Source: Mercurialis annua
Taxonomy: Eukaryota; Streptophyta; Magnoliopsida; Malpighiales; Euphorbiaceae
Assembly (NCBI RefSeq): GCF_937616625.2
Contig: NC_065570.1
Span: 23,026,046 to 23,090,045, forward strand
Length of the DNA: 64,000 nt
Direction of reading: 5' to 3'
A program made the translations under genes and the position numbers. The notes beneath the pieces were generated by a model. The model was not told where the DNA came from, ran no database searches, and saw nothing but the letters and a program-made list of their open reading frames with translations. Positions 11,788 through 23,570 of the stretch are shown here, piece after piece (positions within the stretch are counted from its first letter, which is position 1; each line of letters opens with the position of its first letter).

Positions 11788-14293
11788 ATGACCGGCGCTA
11801 GGATATGAGTATGGTCGTACCGAAACCCGTAGCAAGTCTTGCGTAAACAATCAAACATATAAACCTGCAAAAAACTGCTCGAGGGCAACCGAGACTTCAA
11901 CCTAAGTCTAGCAATTTATATCACAGTTCTAATATAAATAACTTAAATATCTAAAATGCTCAACAGCATGCCTTAAATATAACAATAAAATAATCCAGAG
12001 TAAACATGGCAATAATAAATAACGAACAGATCGACAATCTCAAAGTGCAATAACAAATGTAATATATAATCTAGTTCTACTGCGGTCTAAGAGTTCGAAA
12101 ACAGTGATATAGCATACTGATAATCCCAGAGTGGACAGGAACATATCCTCGTCATATACCAGTGTAAGCAAGACATTAGTCTGCCAATCCCAGAGTCCTT
12201 ACCTGTGCACACAGTCTCGATGCAAGCCTATCGAGTGGCTCGTTTCAATCCAGATCCATAATCTCTTAAAACAGTTCAAAAGTATTTATAATACTAAAAT
12301 AAATTGCGGTACTTAATAAAGCGGTAAATAGCACTACAAACTCATTGCTTGCTTATCCACGTGAATCTTGGCAAACAGCTAACCCTGGTTCGACTCCTGA
12401 GCGCGAGTAGCCGAAGAGTCTAAAAATAAATCATAAGTTAAAATTACTCCAACCCCTAACTCTAAGAATACTAGACACCACGTAGGACTAGCACAATTAA
12501 TAAGGCAGATAAATTCACAGAGAAACACAATTCTCAAATAAATTATAATGCCGTAAAAATTCAAAACTATTGAGTTCACACTTAAAATCCAATCCGAAAA
12601 TATTATTAAAATAATATTTAAATGATAACTTAAATAAATTCCTCAAATAGTCGGTTAGCCGAGTTTCTAAAAACTACCAAGCTAAATCCACATGTCGAGC
12701 GACCCAAGTCTAACCCGACCCAACCATTAATCCATAATTATAACCATAGTTATAATTAAAATTTGATAAAAATATTAATCAAATACCAAATAGAACTCAA
12801 TAGCTTGAAACCAAAATAATCAAAAATTACCGGCAAAAGTACTTCACTGAATTAATTTAATAAATAATTATAAAGTTAAATTATAATTTAGTCAAATTGG
12901 CATGCTAAGCCAAAATCTCAAAAATTACATATTAAATATAAATATCCAATTCTTATTTATAATAATAATAATAATAATAAATTTAATTATAAATTAATTC
13001 AAATATTATTTTTAGATTGTAAAATAATATTATCAAATTGTCAAATTTTCAATTTGAATAAAATCCCCAAGTTAAAATCAAAATCAAATAATCAATAAAT
13101 GATAAATAACTTAAGGAATCAATTGGTTTAATCAAAACAATCTAGGGATTACACTAGTTAATTATCTATCACTTTCAATCCAACAAAAGAAAGCCAAAAT
13201 CATTCCTGTCAGTATAAACCCGCCAATCACCATTCAAACCTAATTAATCTCAATAACCATTAAAGTAACATGAACAATACTCACAGTAACAAATTACATA
13301 AACAATACTCACATGAACAACTAAGACATAAACTAATTGGCAGAATCTAATCATAAACAACCCGCAGCAAACTCAATGGCACGACCAAAGAACGAAACAG
13401 GTCCGACGTACAGTTTGGGAGGAACAAGCTCGCTGATTTCAGAGATGGATCGGCTCAGATAAAACGTGAGATGAACGGCCTAACAACAACAAGATTCATG
13501 CCCACCAAAATCACGAAATCGGCAGCAACATAAATCAAAGCGATGAACCGTCGCGACGTTTAAACGAATAAGATTTACGTACTGCTTTTTATTTCAAGAC
13601 TCAAGAATGATAGAGGATGATGAATAATGATGTAGTGAATAAGATAATCTCATATCGATGCTAGCATAATGAAGAACACAAATTATTAAACGACGAGTTC
13701 GGTATCGAATGAATAACACGTAAGAGATAGGAGAAGTGAAAACTTACCAATTTCAAGGTTAATGAGAGGAATGGATTGAGACCGTTGAGAGTGTAAGATT
13801 TCAGCATTTAAAATTTAGTGAGACGGCTAGGGTATGTTTCAAACTTAAGGTTTAAAGTAAAAGAAACGAATATGGAAAAAAAATAAAACGAGCAACAGGT
13901 CATGTTCATGCTCGCAGAGAAATCAAGAGCAACAAGTGCAAAGGCCAAGAAGAAAAGGCTTAGGAGAAGACTTGGGCCAAAGGGAAAATTCCTTTGAGCA
14001 TGGGCCACAACGTGGAAAACTAATGAAGACATGCATGAATTTTCCATGCATGGCACAATATATGCATTTCTTTTTCTTTTTATTTTTTTTGAATTAATAA
14101 TAAGCATGGGCCAAAGTTTAATTATACAAACCGAGCACGAATCAAACCACGACCGAATCAACGAACGAATCAAATAAAATTAAATAAAAATATTTAATAA
14201 AAATTGAAATTAAAATATTTAATAATTATAATAGATTAGCTAAAACTCGATGGAATGCAAAAACAAAAAGAAAAAAAAATATGGGATATTACA
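11788..14293 (-). repeat. LARD1 5' LTR, missing its extreme end
   Basis: Contains the superfamily landmarks: GACCGGCGCTAGG near 11791, the conserved hairpin at 12346-12377, TAATAAAGCGGTAAATAG near 12315, and GGGATATTACA at its end. The first bases (TGTCACGACCC...) are lost with the primer-binding site. A short AT microsatellite occurs near 12960. Confidence 0.82.
12346..12377 (-). promoter_or_regulatory. Conserved LTR hairpin (LARD1 copy)
   Basis: In sense RNA the arms are TGTTTGC and GCAAGCA, closing a loop with CACGTG. The third pair is U-G here, C-G in LARD2 and LARD4, and U-A in solo LTR2 and LTR3. Confidence 0.6.
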
Positions 14294-15613
14294 AAGCCAA
14301 ACGTTTAAAACGTTACGAAACAAATCCAAACGTTTAAAATGTTACAAAACAAATCCTAATGTTTCCTTTCTTCGCTATTTAAGCCAAACATTTAAAATGT
14401 TAGGAAACTATTCCTAACGTTTCAACTTTTTAGCGATTTAAGCCAAACTTTTAAAACATTGCGAAACAAATCCAAACGTTTAAAACTTTATGAAACAAAT
14501 CCAAACGTTTAATACATTACAAAAAGAATCTAAATGTTTCCCCTTTTTAGCGATTTAAGCCAAACATTTGAAACATTAACGAAACAAATCCTACAGTTCC
14601 ACTTGTTTAGCGATTTAAGCCAAATGTTTATAAAGTTACAAAACAAATCCAAACGATTAAAAATTTAAAAGACAAATCCAAATGTTTAAAACGTTACGAA
14701 ACAAATCCAAACATTTAATACGTTACCAAACAAATTCCAAATGTTTAAAACGTTACGAATCAAATCCAAACGTTTAAAACGTTATGAAACAAATCCAAGC
14801 GTTTTAACTTTTTAGCAATTTAAGCCAAACGTTTAAAACGTTACGAAAAAAATCCAAACATTTTAAATAATACGAAATAAATCCAAACTTTTAAAACGTT
14901 ACAAAACAAATCCTAACGCTTCACCTTTTTATCTATTTAAGCCAAATGTTTAATACTTCACGAAAAAAATCTTAACGTTTCACCTTTTTAGCAATTTAAG
15001 CAAAACGTTGAAAATGTTACGAAACAAATTCTAACGTGTTACCTTTTTAGAGATTTAGGCCAAATGTTTGAAACGTTACGCAAAAAATCCAAACGTTTAA
15101 AACGTTACAAAACAAATCCAAATACTTCACCTTTTTAGCAATTTAAGCCAAAAGTTTAAAATGTTGCGAAACAAATCCTAACGTTTCACCTTTTTAGCGA
15201 TTTAAGCCAAATGTTTAAAACTCTAGGAAACAAATCCTAATGTTTCACCTTTTTAGCGATTTATGCCAAACGTTTAAAACGTTACGAAACTGATCAAAAC
15301 GTTTAAAACGTTTTGAAACAAATCCAAACATTTCACCTTTTTAGCCATTTATGCCAAACATTTAAAGAAACAAATCCAAACGTTTAGCCTTCTTAGGTTT
15401 TTAAACCAAACATTTGAAACGTTTAAAACATTACGAAACAAATCCAAATGTTTAAACCATTACGAAACAAATTCAAACGTTTAAAACGTTACGGAACAAA
15501 TCCAAACTTTTATAACGTTACGAAACAAATCCAATAGTTTAACCTTTTTAGCGATTTAAGACAAACGTTTAAAACATTACAAAACAAATTGGAACGTTCA
15601 ACCTTTTTGGCGA
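14294..15613 (+). repeat. Satellite array, 59/29-bp form (type B)
   Basis: Tandem 59-bp units with spacer AAACGTTTAAAACGTTACG, mixed with 29-bp half-units (ACGAAACAAATCC plus AAACGTTTAAAACGTT). It is bounded by the end of LARD1 at 14293 and by the start of LTR3 (TGTAACACCCCG) at 15614. Confidence 0.93.
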
Positions 15614-15743
15614 TGTAACACCCCGTATTTTTTCGACTAGCTCCGTTAAGCTTACCGTTCACTTTGGGATTCGTTTGAGTGGTTCGAAAACTTAGAACGG
15701 TGGTTTTTGAGTTCAAAACCTTTTATATAATTTTTTAGATGTC

Positions 15744-15748
15744 TTGGG
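15744..15748. repeat. Target-site duplication TTGGG of the copia solo LTR (left)
   Basis: Matches 30740-30744 exactly on the far side of the element, about 15 kb away because of the nested insertions. Confidence 0.85.
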
Positions 15749-16705
15749 TGTTAGTTATATGCACTAGGTCAATCATGTTTGACCATGTATTGACTTTATC
15801 GTTCTTTTATTTATTGATTGGCAGTTTTTATCATTTTGTATTGTGATTAAAATACTTGAATGATTAATTTTTTATAAGGTCATCAAGTATGTAACTTGAT
15901 AGTAGAACACTTAGGTTTGATAAAGAATTATATTCCATCTATAATAGAACATTGATACTAGTATGATGTTGACTGATGATTATGTTTTACTTATCATATA
16001 TATGCGATATAAAGTCAAATCTTAGGTGCTATTTGAGAAATAAGGCACTAGATGACCCACCTTGAGAATACTACATAGATAATTGTCATAAGTAATTCTC
16101 ATTACAGTTCTATTAGTATAATCCTTTGACCTTGAAATCACCATGGTTTTCTACATAGCTATTTCATATTTTGATACAGTCTTACATTATCTTTAACAGG
16201 ATAGTGAACTAGATGGTCATTGGATATGAAAGTAACTATGTGAGAAATGTGAGTGACTGAAAAGGAATTTGTCCCTCATTTATTTGAGTAATATATCTAT
16301 GGGCCCCCTGAATAAGATAGAATGAAGGAAATGCATGGCCACGCTAAATGAATTGATAAAGAGTTATCATTTTCAGTCTACTTGGAGTTTGGAAACTAAT
16401 GATTGAATATTATAAGTATGACAGAAGTATGCCTTATATTCAATCAGGATATCGAGAGACAAAGGGATTAAAACATTATTATAAATGGTAAAATCGAATT
16501 ATCGATATTCGTATAACTTGGGTAGTCATAATGTCTTGCTAGAGGCCACTTATGACTTGTGGGCCGAAATAGGGATTTCGGGCCTACTGCCAACGTTATA
16601 TGAACCTACAGGGTCGCACACTAAGAATAGACCCAAAACAATTTGAGTTGTACAAACCCAGTGGAATTAAGTGACTAATAGTTTATTATATATATATAAT
16701 TCGTA

Positions 16706-16710
<5 letters not shown>

Positions 16711-16747
<37 letters not shown>
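16711..16747. repeat. (AT)n microsatellite
   Basis: An uninterrupted AT dinucleotide run of about 37 bp inside the copia LTR, preceded by degenerate AT/TA sequence from about 16685. Confidence 0.95.
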
Positions 16748-16749
<2 letters not shown>

Positions 16750-17027
16750 AATATAAATATTAATTGAAATTCAAAATTTAAGGATAAGTATTTTCCTTAA
16801 GTTATTATCTTTTGAAGATAATAATAATAATAATTAATATATATATATGTGATTATCAAAAAAGAGTTTTTAATAAACATAAACTTATAAGAGTTATAAT
16901 GATATTGAAATACGAATTTGAATCAAACCCTAATGTTGTTGTATGCTTATTAATACACACTAAAGGAATGGGTTTAAAGATCACTGTAATACCCCGTATT
17001 TGTTTTTACGTTCCGCCGTATTTGTTG

Positions 17028-17045
17028 TGAAATAATAATAATAAT

Positions 17046-17092
<47 letters not shown>

Positions 17093-17115
17093 GAATAAGA
17101 ATAAGAATAAGAAAG
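17028..17115. repeat. (AAT)n microsatellite grading into AAGAAT repeats
   Basis: Starts about 45 bp into solo LTR1: a long AAT trinucleotide run followed by four GAATAA-type units. It probably expanded after insertion, as the other LTR copies lack it. Confidence 0.95.
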
Positions 17116-17674
17116 TATAATATGAAATAAAAGCCCATGCACTTATGTTAGCCATGTACTAAATTTTGTTAGCCCATTCACATTTAAGCCCAAATAATGT
17201 GAGCAACCTATATTCTTATTCAAATTGCAGCTTTTTTGCATATTCTTAATCATAAATAAAACATTTTCTAACCCTATATTATTTCACCTAATATTTTCTA
17301 ATTTTATAAACAAAACCCTAGCCGACCTCACACATAAAACGCTCTAATATCATACGTCCGTTCTCGTTCGCAAATCAAGTCATCTTGGTAAGTAATTCAC
17401 GTTACTTTCATATAATCAATTTGATATCGTCAATAACGTTCTTGATACGTATCTCGTTTGTTTTAGTATCGTTTTGAGATCTGTTTCGTCACCGCATCAG
17501 TTTTCATCATCCCCGACAATCCTTACGCGTTGGAATCAATTTTGGTACGTTATTCTATCCGTTTTAGCCGACGTCGATTCATCGTTTTTCTTGGTTCATT
17601 GCTGTCGATTTTCATGTGTGTTGCTGCCGATTTCTATGACAATTTTTTTGGTTTGATTCTTGCTGTTTTGGGGA

Positions 17675-17868
17675 CTTCAATCTAATGTTTTGCTAGTTGT
17701 AATTGAATCATTGTGGTTTGCTTCAAATCTTTTGGTTTTACTTGGTCGCGGTTCATCGTTCTTGTGATTCATTGGTTACGGTTTCTTAAACTGATTTTCT
17801 ACCTATTGTCCTTTAACTTGCTACTGTGATTCATAGGTTATTGAAATTGTTTAATGTTGGACTTAAGG
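17675..17868 (+). repeat. 194-bp host duplication, left copy
   Basis: Part of solo LTR1 lying left of LARD2, identical by eye to 28013-28206 on the right of LARD2. It is far longer than the 5-bp duplication made by LTR integration. It ends at TTAAGG, where the truncated LARD2 LTR begins (GGAACCC). Confidence 0.9.
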
Positions 17869-18222
17869 AACCCTAATCCACAATTCTAAATAATAATCAT
17901 AATCCAATAGGTCTGGTCCCGAGAGCTGAGCTACACCGAGTTACCACTGACCACACTTATACCAGAGTCCCGAGAGCTGAGCTACACCGAGTTACTCTAC
18001 TTGGTCCCGAGAGCTATGCTCACACCGAGTTACCACATTACCATAATTACCTTTCCCAGATCATTACCGGTGCGCACGCAGTCCTAATGATGCCCATTAG
18101 GTAGCACGTTCCAACTAAGAGCCATAATATAAAAACAGTTCGAAATATACGTACAGTATATATATTTAATATTAAAATAACAATTTACTTAATAAAGCGG
18201 TAAATAGTAAATATAAACTCAC

Positions 18223-18255
18223 TGCTTGCTAATCCACGTGAAATACCGGCAAGCA
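18223..18255 (-). promoter_or_regulatory. Conserved LTR hairpin (LARD2, 3' LTR copy)
   Basis: A perfect 7-bp stem TGCTTGC / GCAAGCA enclosing CACGTG. The identical copy lies in the 5' LTR at 25882-25914. Just downstream in the sense direction is the conserved CTATTTACCGCTTTATTAAG block. Confidence 0.65.
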
Positions 18256-19947
18256 ACTAACTCTGGTTCGCCTCTGAAGCACGAACAGTAGACGAGTCTA
18301 GACAAATAAAATAATTATTAAAATAAGACCCTAACTCTAAAGAGTACTAGACACCACATAGGACTAGCACAAATAATAATCCAGATAGAATCACAGAGAA
18401 ACACAATCTCGCTTAAATTATAATGCCGTAAATAAATCAAGCTTATTGAGTTCATATTTAAAAATCATCCGAAAATATTAATTAAATAATATTTAATTAA
18501 TAAATAAAATCATTTCCTCAAATAGTGGGGTAGCCGAGTTTCTTAAAACTACCAAGCTATTCCCACATGTCGGGCGACCCAAGTCTAACCCGACCCAACC
18601 ATAAAATCAGAGTTATAAACCACAGTTTATAATTTAATATTTACTAAAATATTAATCAATATCAAAATAGAACTCAATAGCTTGAAATCCAAGTAATTAA
18701 ATATTACCGGCAAAATATCTCATTAAATAAATCAATTAAATAAATAAAAGGCTAAATTATAAATTTAGCCAAATTGGCCCGCTAAGCCAAATTTTCTAAA
18801 ATTTATTTATTAGATAAAATATCGAAATTTCCCCTTTATAATAAATCAAATAAATAATTTAAAAGTTAAATTAAAATTTAATCATATTGGCACATTAAGC
18901 CAAAAATATCTAAAATTATAGATTAGATATAAATATCCAATTCCCATCTATAAAAGTCAAATAAGTAATTTTAAATTAAAGTAAAGTAATTTAAAACTAT
19001 AAACAATAATATTATCAAATTGCCAAGTTATAAGTCGAACTAAATCCGCAAATTAAATTTAAAATCAATTAACAAAATAGAATTCAAAATAATATTCGTA
19101 AGTCCGATTTTAAAATCAATAGTTAATTAATTTAATAAGTCATCTAAATAATTCAATACAAAAACAATTAAACACCAACAATTATAATAAATATAACTAA
19201 TCTAACCAATAGAAATGTAAGGAATAATATATATGGCCCAATCAAATTGAGTTATTCCATGCAACCATAACCAAGCCCAACAATATGAAGTTAAAATCAA
19301 ATAAGGAGAACAACCAATTCATTCGTCCACTTCACGACATAGCCCACAGAAACAAAATCAAACAATTTGAAAACCAAACATTCAATCTAACACCAATTTG
19401 AGCCAAATTAAATTACCGCCAAAGACAACACACCATGAACATGAGTTATGCAACTCTTACTGTCAAAGACAGTAACAACAATACTTCAAGCCACAATAAT
19501 CTTCATAAATAGACACTCAAATCCTGGGAAAGGATTTAAAGGATTTTTGGCAGATTAAAGAACAAGAATTGCTGCCAAGGAATAACAATTGAAAAACAGA
19601 GAAACCGAACAAACAACACAACAAGTAACGACGAAACCGAACGGCGAAAGAAAAGGATTGAATCACGTACCAAAAACGATTCCAACACGTAGGGAATGAT
19701 GAGTTTGTTCAGTGAGGATGAACGAAGTGAATGATCTCAGCAATAAGCTAGAATAAAAGTGTAACGAATCACAACGAGTATTGATCAAGAATGAATAACG
19801 ATGAAACGAGAGCGATATACTTACCGATTCCGAAGCGAATGAAAGGGGGAAAGAACGAATGATGTTTTTAGAGTGTTTCTAATAATGGGTCGGCTAGGGT
19901 TCCTCTGAAATAAATTAGGTTTCTGAATAAAAGAAGAGATCGAATGA

Positions 19948-19973
19948 CAACAGGTCTATTTATAGACCTGTTG
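19948..19973 (-). promoter_or_regulatory. LARD2 TATA box inside a 26-bp palindrome (3' LTR copy)
   Basis: On the minus strand CTATAAATAGA sits at the centre of an inverted repeat with 12-bp arms beginning CAACAGGTC. It is the likely U3 promoter core. The equivalent in the 5' LTR is 27607-27632. Confidence 0.7.
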
Positions 19974-19980
19974 CCCGCTG

Positions 19981-20015
19981 GTGTGCGATCGCACACTAGG
20001 TGTGCGTTCGCACAC
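19981..20015 (-). promoter_or_regulatory. Tandem dyads upstream of the LARD2 TATA box
   Basis: GTGTGCGATCGCACAC (19981-19996) and GTGTGCGTTCGCACAC (20000-20015) are two 16-bp palindromes with the same arms and different central dinucleotides. They lie just upstream of the TATA box in the sense direction. The duplicate is at 27640-27674 in the 5' LTR. Confidence 0.75.
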
Positions 20016-20353
20016 TCGAAAATTAATCCAAATCATCTTAAATTTTGATCCAACGGTCAATTGTTTGTCGTGCACAGCATATCCAAAGATGAGCCCGATC
20101 CAACGGTGCAATAGGGAGATATGGATGGTTTATCAAAACACGTCAGATTTAGAAGGCACACGAACACAACATCGATTGTAATTCGGATAAAAATCAAATC
20201 GTCATCGAAACTTCACGCGATACGTGCGACATATACAAGATACAACTCCAATCCCAAATAAAGTTTCACACTTGCTAAGTCCACCATTAATAATCCGAAA
20301 CAAAGTCGGAAACACAACGAAACCATGACGGAAAAAAAATACGGGATATTACA

Positions 20354-20366
20354 TTCTCCCCAACTT
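20354..20366 (-). promoter_or_regulatory. LARD2 polypurine tract
   Basis: On the minus strand AAGTTGGGGAGAA abuts the LTR start TGTAATATCCCG. Upstream is the dyad AAATTCGAGGGCGAATTT. Confidence 0.88.
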
Positions 20367-22839
20367 ATTAAAAATTCGCCCTCGAATTTAAAACAAAACT
20401 ACTGAAGTAGACACAACGAAAAGTTTTTGTAACAAGCTGAACAAAACGCATATAGACATCGCGAAACCTCAAAACATTTTTCAACTAAGTAATCACAAAA
20501 GCAAAACTATATATAAGTTAAGCCCTATTGAGTTCCATTAAAAAAAAATGTATAGACCAAAAACTTTTTCAAAGCATTTTATGAAACAAATTTTAAGAAA
20601 CAAAATAGCACGTAGCCGAGTCAACCAAGACTTCCAAGCTTACATCACGTGTCGGGCGACCCAAGTCTATCCCGACCCAAGAAACCACAATATAAACCAA
20701 TGTTTAAAATCCGGAAGTTCATTTTATAGAACAACATGAAGTTTGAAAAAACAACGGAACTCAACATTACTAAACTAGTCAATAGTTTTCATATATCGAA
20801 CAATTTTAAAAGGTCACAAAACCTTAATACTACCTTCCCCTTAACATAAAATGATAACACTGCTTCTAGGTGAACCCAATCGAGGTAAAACAAACTCCCT
20901 CGTATAAAACTCAACTGTATTACTTCGAATGAACAAAAACGAACCTCAAAATTGAAATCTGAAACTGATTCGCAATAAGCGGCCACAAATCACTTATAGA
21001 CACAAATTTCTGATCTAGCAACTTGGTGCTCCAATTATTACTCAATCAACGCAATGTGAATAAACAATAAATTTCTAACTGAGAGTCACAATTATTTTGT
21101 ACCGGAGTGGCTTCCAAAACCAGCTCAAATCTTATCTACAATAAAAAACCTCAATATCAAAATACAAGATCACGCACTAAGATCAACTATAGTTCTTACA
21201 ACTCCAACTCTATCGTCAATCAGGGATACTGAAGAACACAAGCTGATAAATTCTTGCATTTTACAACACTTACTTACTCCCACTTATAAAATCTCGACAT
21301 CAAGATAATCGATAACAAATTCCAACAAATTTCAGATAATATTTTGGTTCCAAAACAAACACTACAAGGAATCATCTAGTCCGAACGACTAACACCCAAA
21401 CTGAAAACAATACCATTAACCTTGAGAATCATGAAACACAAAAACTTATACCGTTATTCCCAAGAAAACATGAACTTAACTCATAATAATAGAATATTCA
21501 TAATAGTAATAAACAATCTCCATCACAATAATTATTCCAATCACTTAGAAACATAACGCCATAACTAAACTGGATATACTGCATCTCACTTAAATACATA
21601 ACTTAAAATATCATCGCCCACACTAAGAGTTCAACAACAGTCCCAAACGATATCAAAACATTACGATAATACCATCAATAAATAAAATCGATCAACCAAT
21701 CATGGTTGTCGTAACCTATTAACCGCGATTCTCGATTCTCGAATTAGCTAACTCATATATCCAAATAAAACACAAATTCTCCAATTTATTCAATCAATCG
21801 ACTATAACCTTGTATACAACGACAGATCAATAAGACCAGTTTACTATGACCGGATTGTTAGTTATGCTCAAAACCAACCCCTGTGGGTATAAAATATTTT
21901 AACACAAAATATTTTATATACAAAATTTCTCACCCTGTTTAAAAGACTCACGTCTAACACCTCCTTTTTCATTAAAAATCGAAATATCCTTACCGTTGAA
22001 AAACCATCGGTTTTGCAAACCCTTGAAAATTTTCAAAATATTCACATTTTTGATCTGAAAGTTTCCCTGCTTTTAAATACGTTGCAAATTTATGGAACAA
22101 TACAGCTGATAAAATTTATGTTCTCTTTAAACCAAACTTGCTAAAACACTTTTTAAATAGTTTATACTTTTCTCTTAAAATTTAAACCGTGGAAAAAAAT
22201 CATCCATCTTCGAAATACATATAAATGTTTCAAGATATTAAAATTTAAATTGTATCTAAATTTTTGCTCTTAAACAAAAATACAATTGAAGAAATCGCTC
22301 AAGCGAAAAATTTATTATCCCTTATGAATCAATTTTGACAAAATTTCTCCCTTTCCTCAAAAAGGTAAAATCATCAATGTAAATCTCTTATTTATAAACA
22401 TACATTTATATCAATATACCAAAATACTTTGGAAAAATTCAAATCGGGAAAGATAAAGTTTCTTTTAAAAACGTAGTGTATTCACACACATGAGCATAAC
22501 CAACATCCTTAATCCACAAATCTCTAAATCACAAATCAGAAATTATCACGAACACTTTCTAATCTGAATCTAACCATATACCGCAATTGGCGCAACTATA
22601 CCTCGAGCGCAACCTCAATTTCATTCATTCTCATAACTACAAGATTCTGATTCTACAGACCAAACGCTCACACGTAAACGTCCAATAATCATCACCATCA
22701 TCACAGAGTATTTGTCTAGCTACCTTTCGGTAACAGTTTCAAAATCATTTGAAATTCCACAACTTTATAAATACATTTACCCCAAAGGGACTCGCGAGTT
22801 TGTTTCAAAACATCTTTCTCAAAACACTTTATCGATAAA

Positions 22840-23057
22840 ATTTATTTTACATAATTGTGCGCCAGGGTGATGACATCTCTCATCCCCAAAGAGTTGCATC
22901 CAACCATAATCATTTCTATGCACGTGATGCATGTACTATTATGCATGTATCAATTATTAATTTATCTTTTATTTAGTGAACATACTCTGTGTTCAATGCA
23001 AACCTATTCGTGACATTCAAAATGCATGTTCATGATATGTCTGGGCACAATTACGTG
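22840..23057 (-). other. Most conserved island of the LARD internal region
   Basis: About 215 bp strongly similar in LARD1 (9215-9430) and LARD4 (48590-48810). Landmarks on the plus strand are CATAATTGTGCGYCAGGGTG, CAAAGAGTTGCATYCAACC and GCACAATTACGTG. A short frame reads GMR.VITL.HNYVK in the three copies, but the differences include amino-acid changes, so I favour a nucleic-acid function. Confidence 0.6.
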
Positions 23058-23546
23058 TTAAAAAAAATATTTCAAATATTTTAACAAATAAACCTTTGAA
23101 CTCCATTTTCCAATAAAACATTTGCTAGACTTTACACTCTGTGAGATGTGCACTCGATAACCTCAAAATATTTCTCAGCTCCATACTTGTAACCTAGCAA
23201 CATTCGCCACAATCATAACAACTCAACCTGATAACTTTGCTACAACTCTACTATAAGAAGTATCTAACTAACCTTAATCCAGACTGAGCATATCCAAAGA
23301 AAATAGCACATAGAATACGTTCCTATAAAATTTACCTCCAGCTCCTGCATCGCATCCTCAAACTTGATGGAAACACCAGTATATTAATACACCAGTCTAT
23401 CTTCTCGGTCCAGAGTTTCCAATATCTGTTCTAGGATAATCGGGAATCATCAGCCAACCCAAGGAAATATTTCCCTCGTCTTTCTCGATATCGAAACCCA
23501 AAGATTTCGATCCACGAATCATACATCAAGGTAAGCCAACCTTGAC

Positions 23547-23570
23547 CACGTGAGTAAATCATCTCACGTG
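23547..23570 (-). other. G-box hairpin in LARD2 internal region
   Basis: CACGTGAG and CTCACGTG, perfect 8-bp arms around an 8-nt loop. LARD4 keeps it at about 49375-49398 with one arm mismatch. Confidence 0.55.

Larger units (their letters stand above)
7281..14293 (-). mobile_element. LARD1: non-coding LTR retrotransposon, degraded
   Basis: Minus-strand element. The right (5') LTR is at about 11788-14293 and the left (3') LTR is reduced to 7281-7590. The two share GTGGAAAACTAATGAAGAC through GGGATATTACA but differ by several substitutions and indels, so the insertion is old. The internal region 7591-11787 has no gag or pol. Compared with LARD3, about 65 bp containing the primer-binding site and the LTR terminus is deleted at about 11780-11790. 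No target duplication is recoverable because the left LTR is truncated. Internal blocks match LARD2 and LARD4, which defines a repeat family. Confidence 0.85.
17867..20353 (-). repeat. LARD2 3' LTR, truncated at its 3' end
   Basis: 2487 bp matching 25526-28012 without length change. The 541 bp equivalent to 24985-25525 is absent. The left break joins host TTAAGG to LTR GGAACCC with GG shared. Confidence 0.93.

Noticed and set aside
12346..12377. tRNA-like gene at the LTR hairpin
   Set aside because: There is one stem only. No acceptor stem, anticodon arm or A/B-box promoter is evident.
19981..20181. 66-residue frame, repeated identically at 27640-27840
   Set aside because: It lies in the U3 promoter region of the LARD2 LTR and is duplicated only because LTRs come in pairs. 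It crosses the promoter dyads and has no domain.
22840..23057. Small conserved peptide GMR.VITL.HNYVK
   Set aside because: Its three copies differ at amino-acid-changing positions within otherwise conserved nucleotides, and no stable start codon is shared. Nucleotide-level conservation explains it better.
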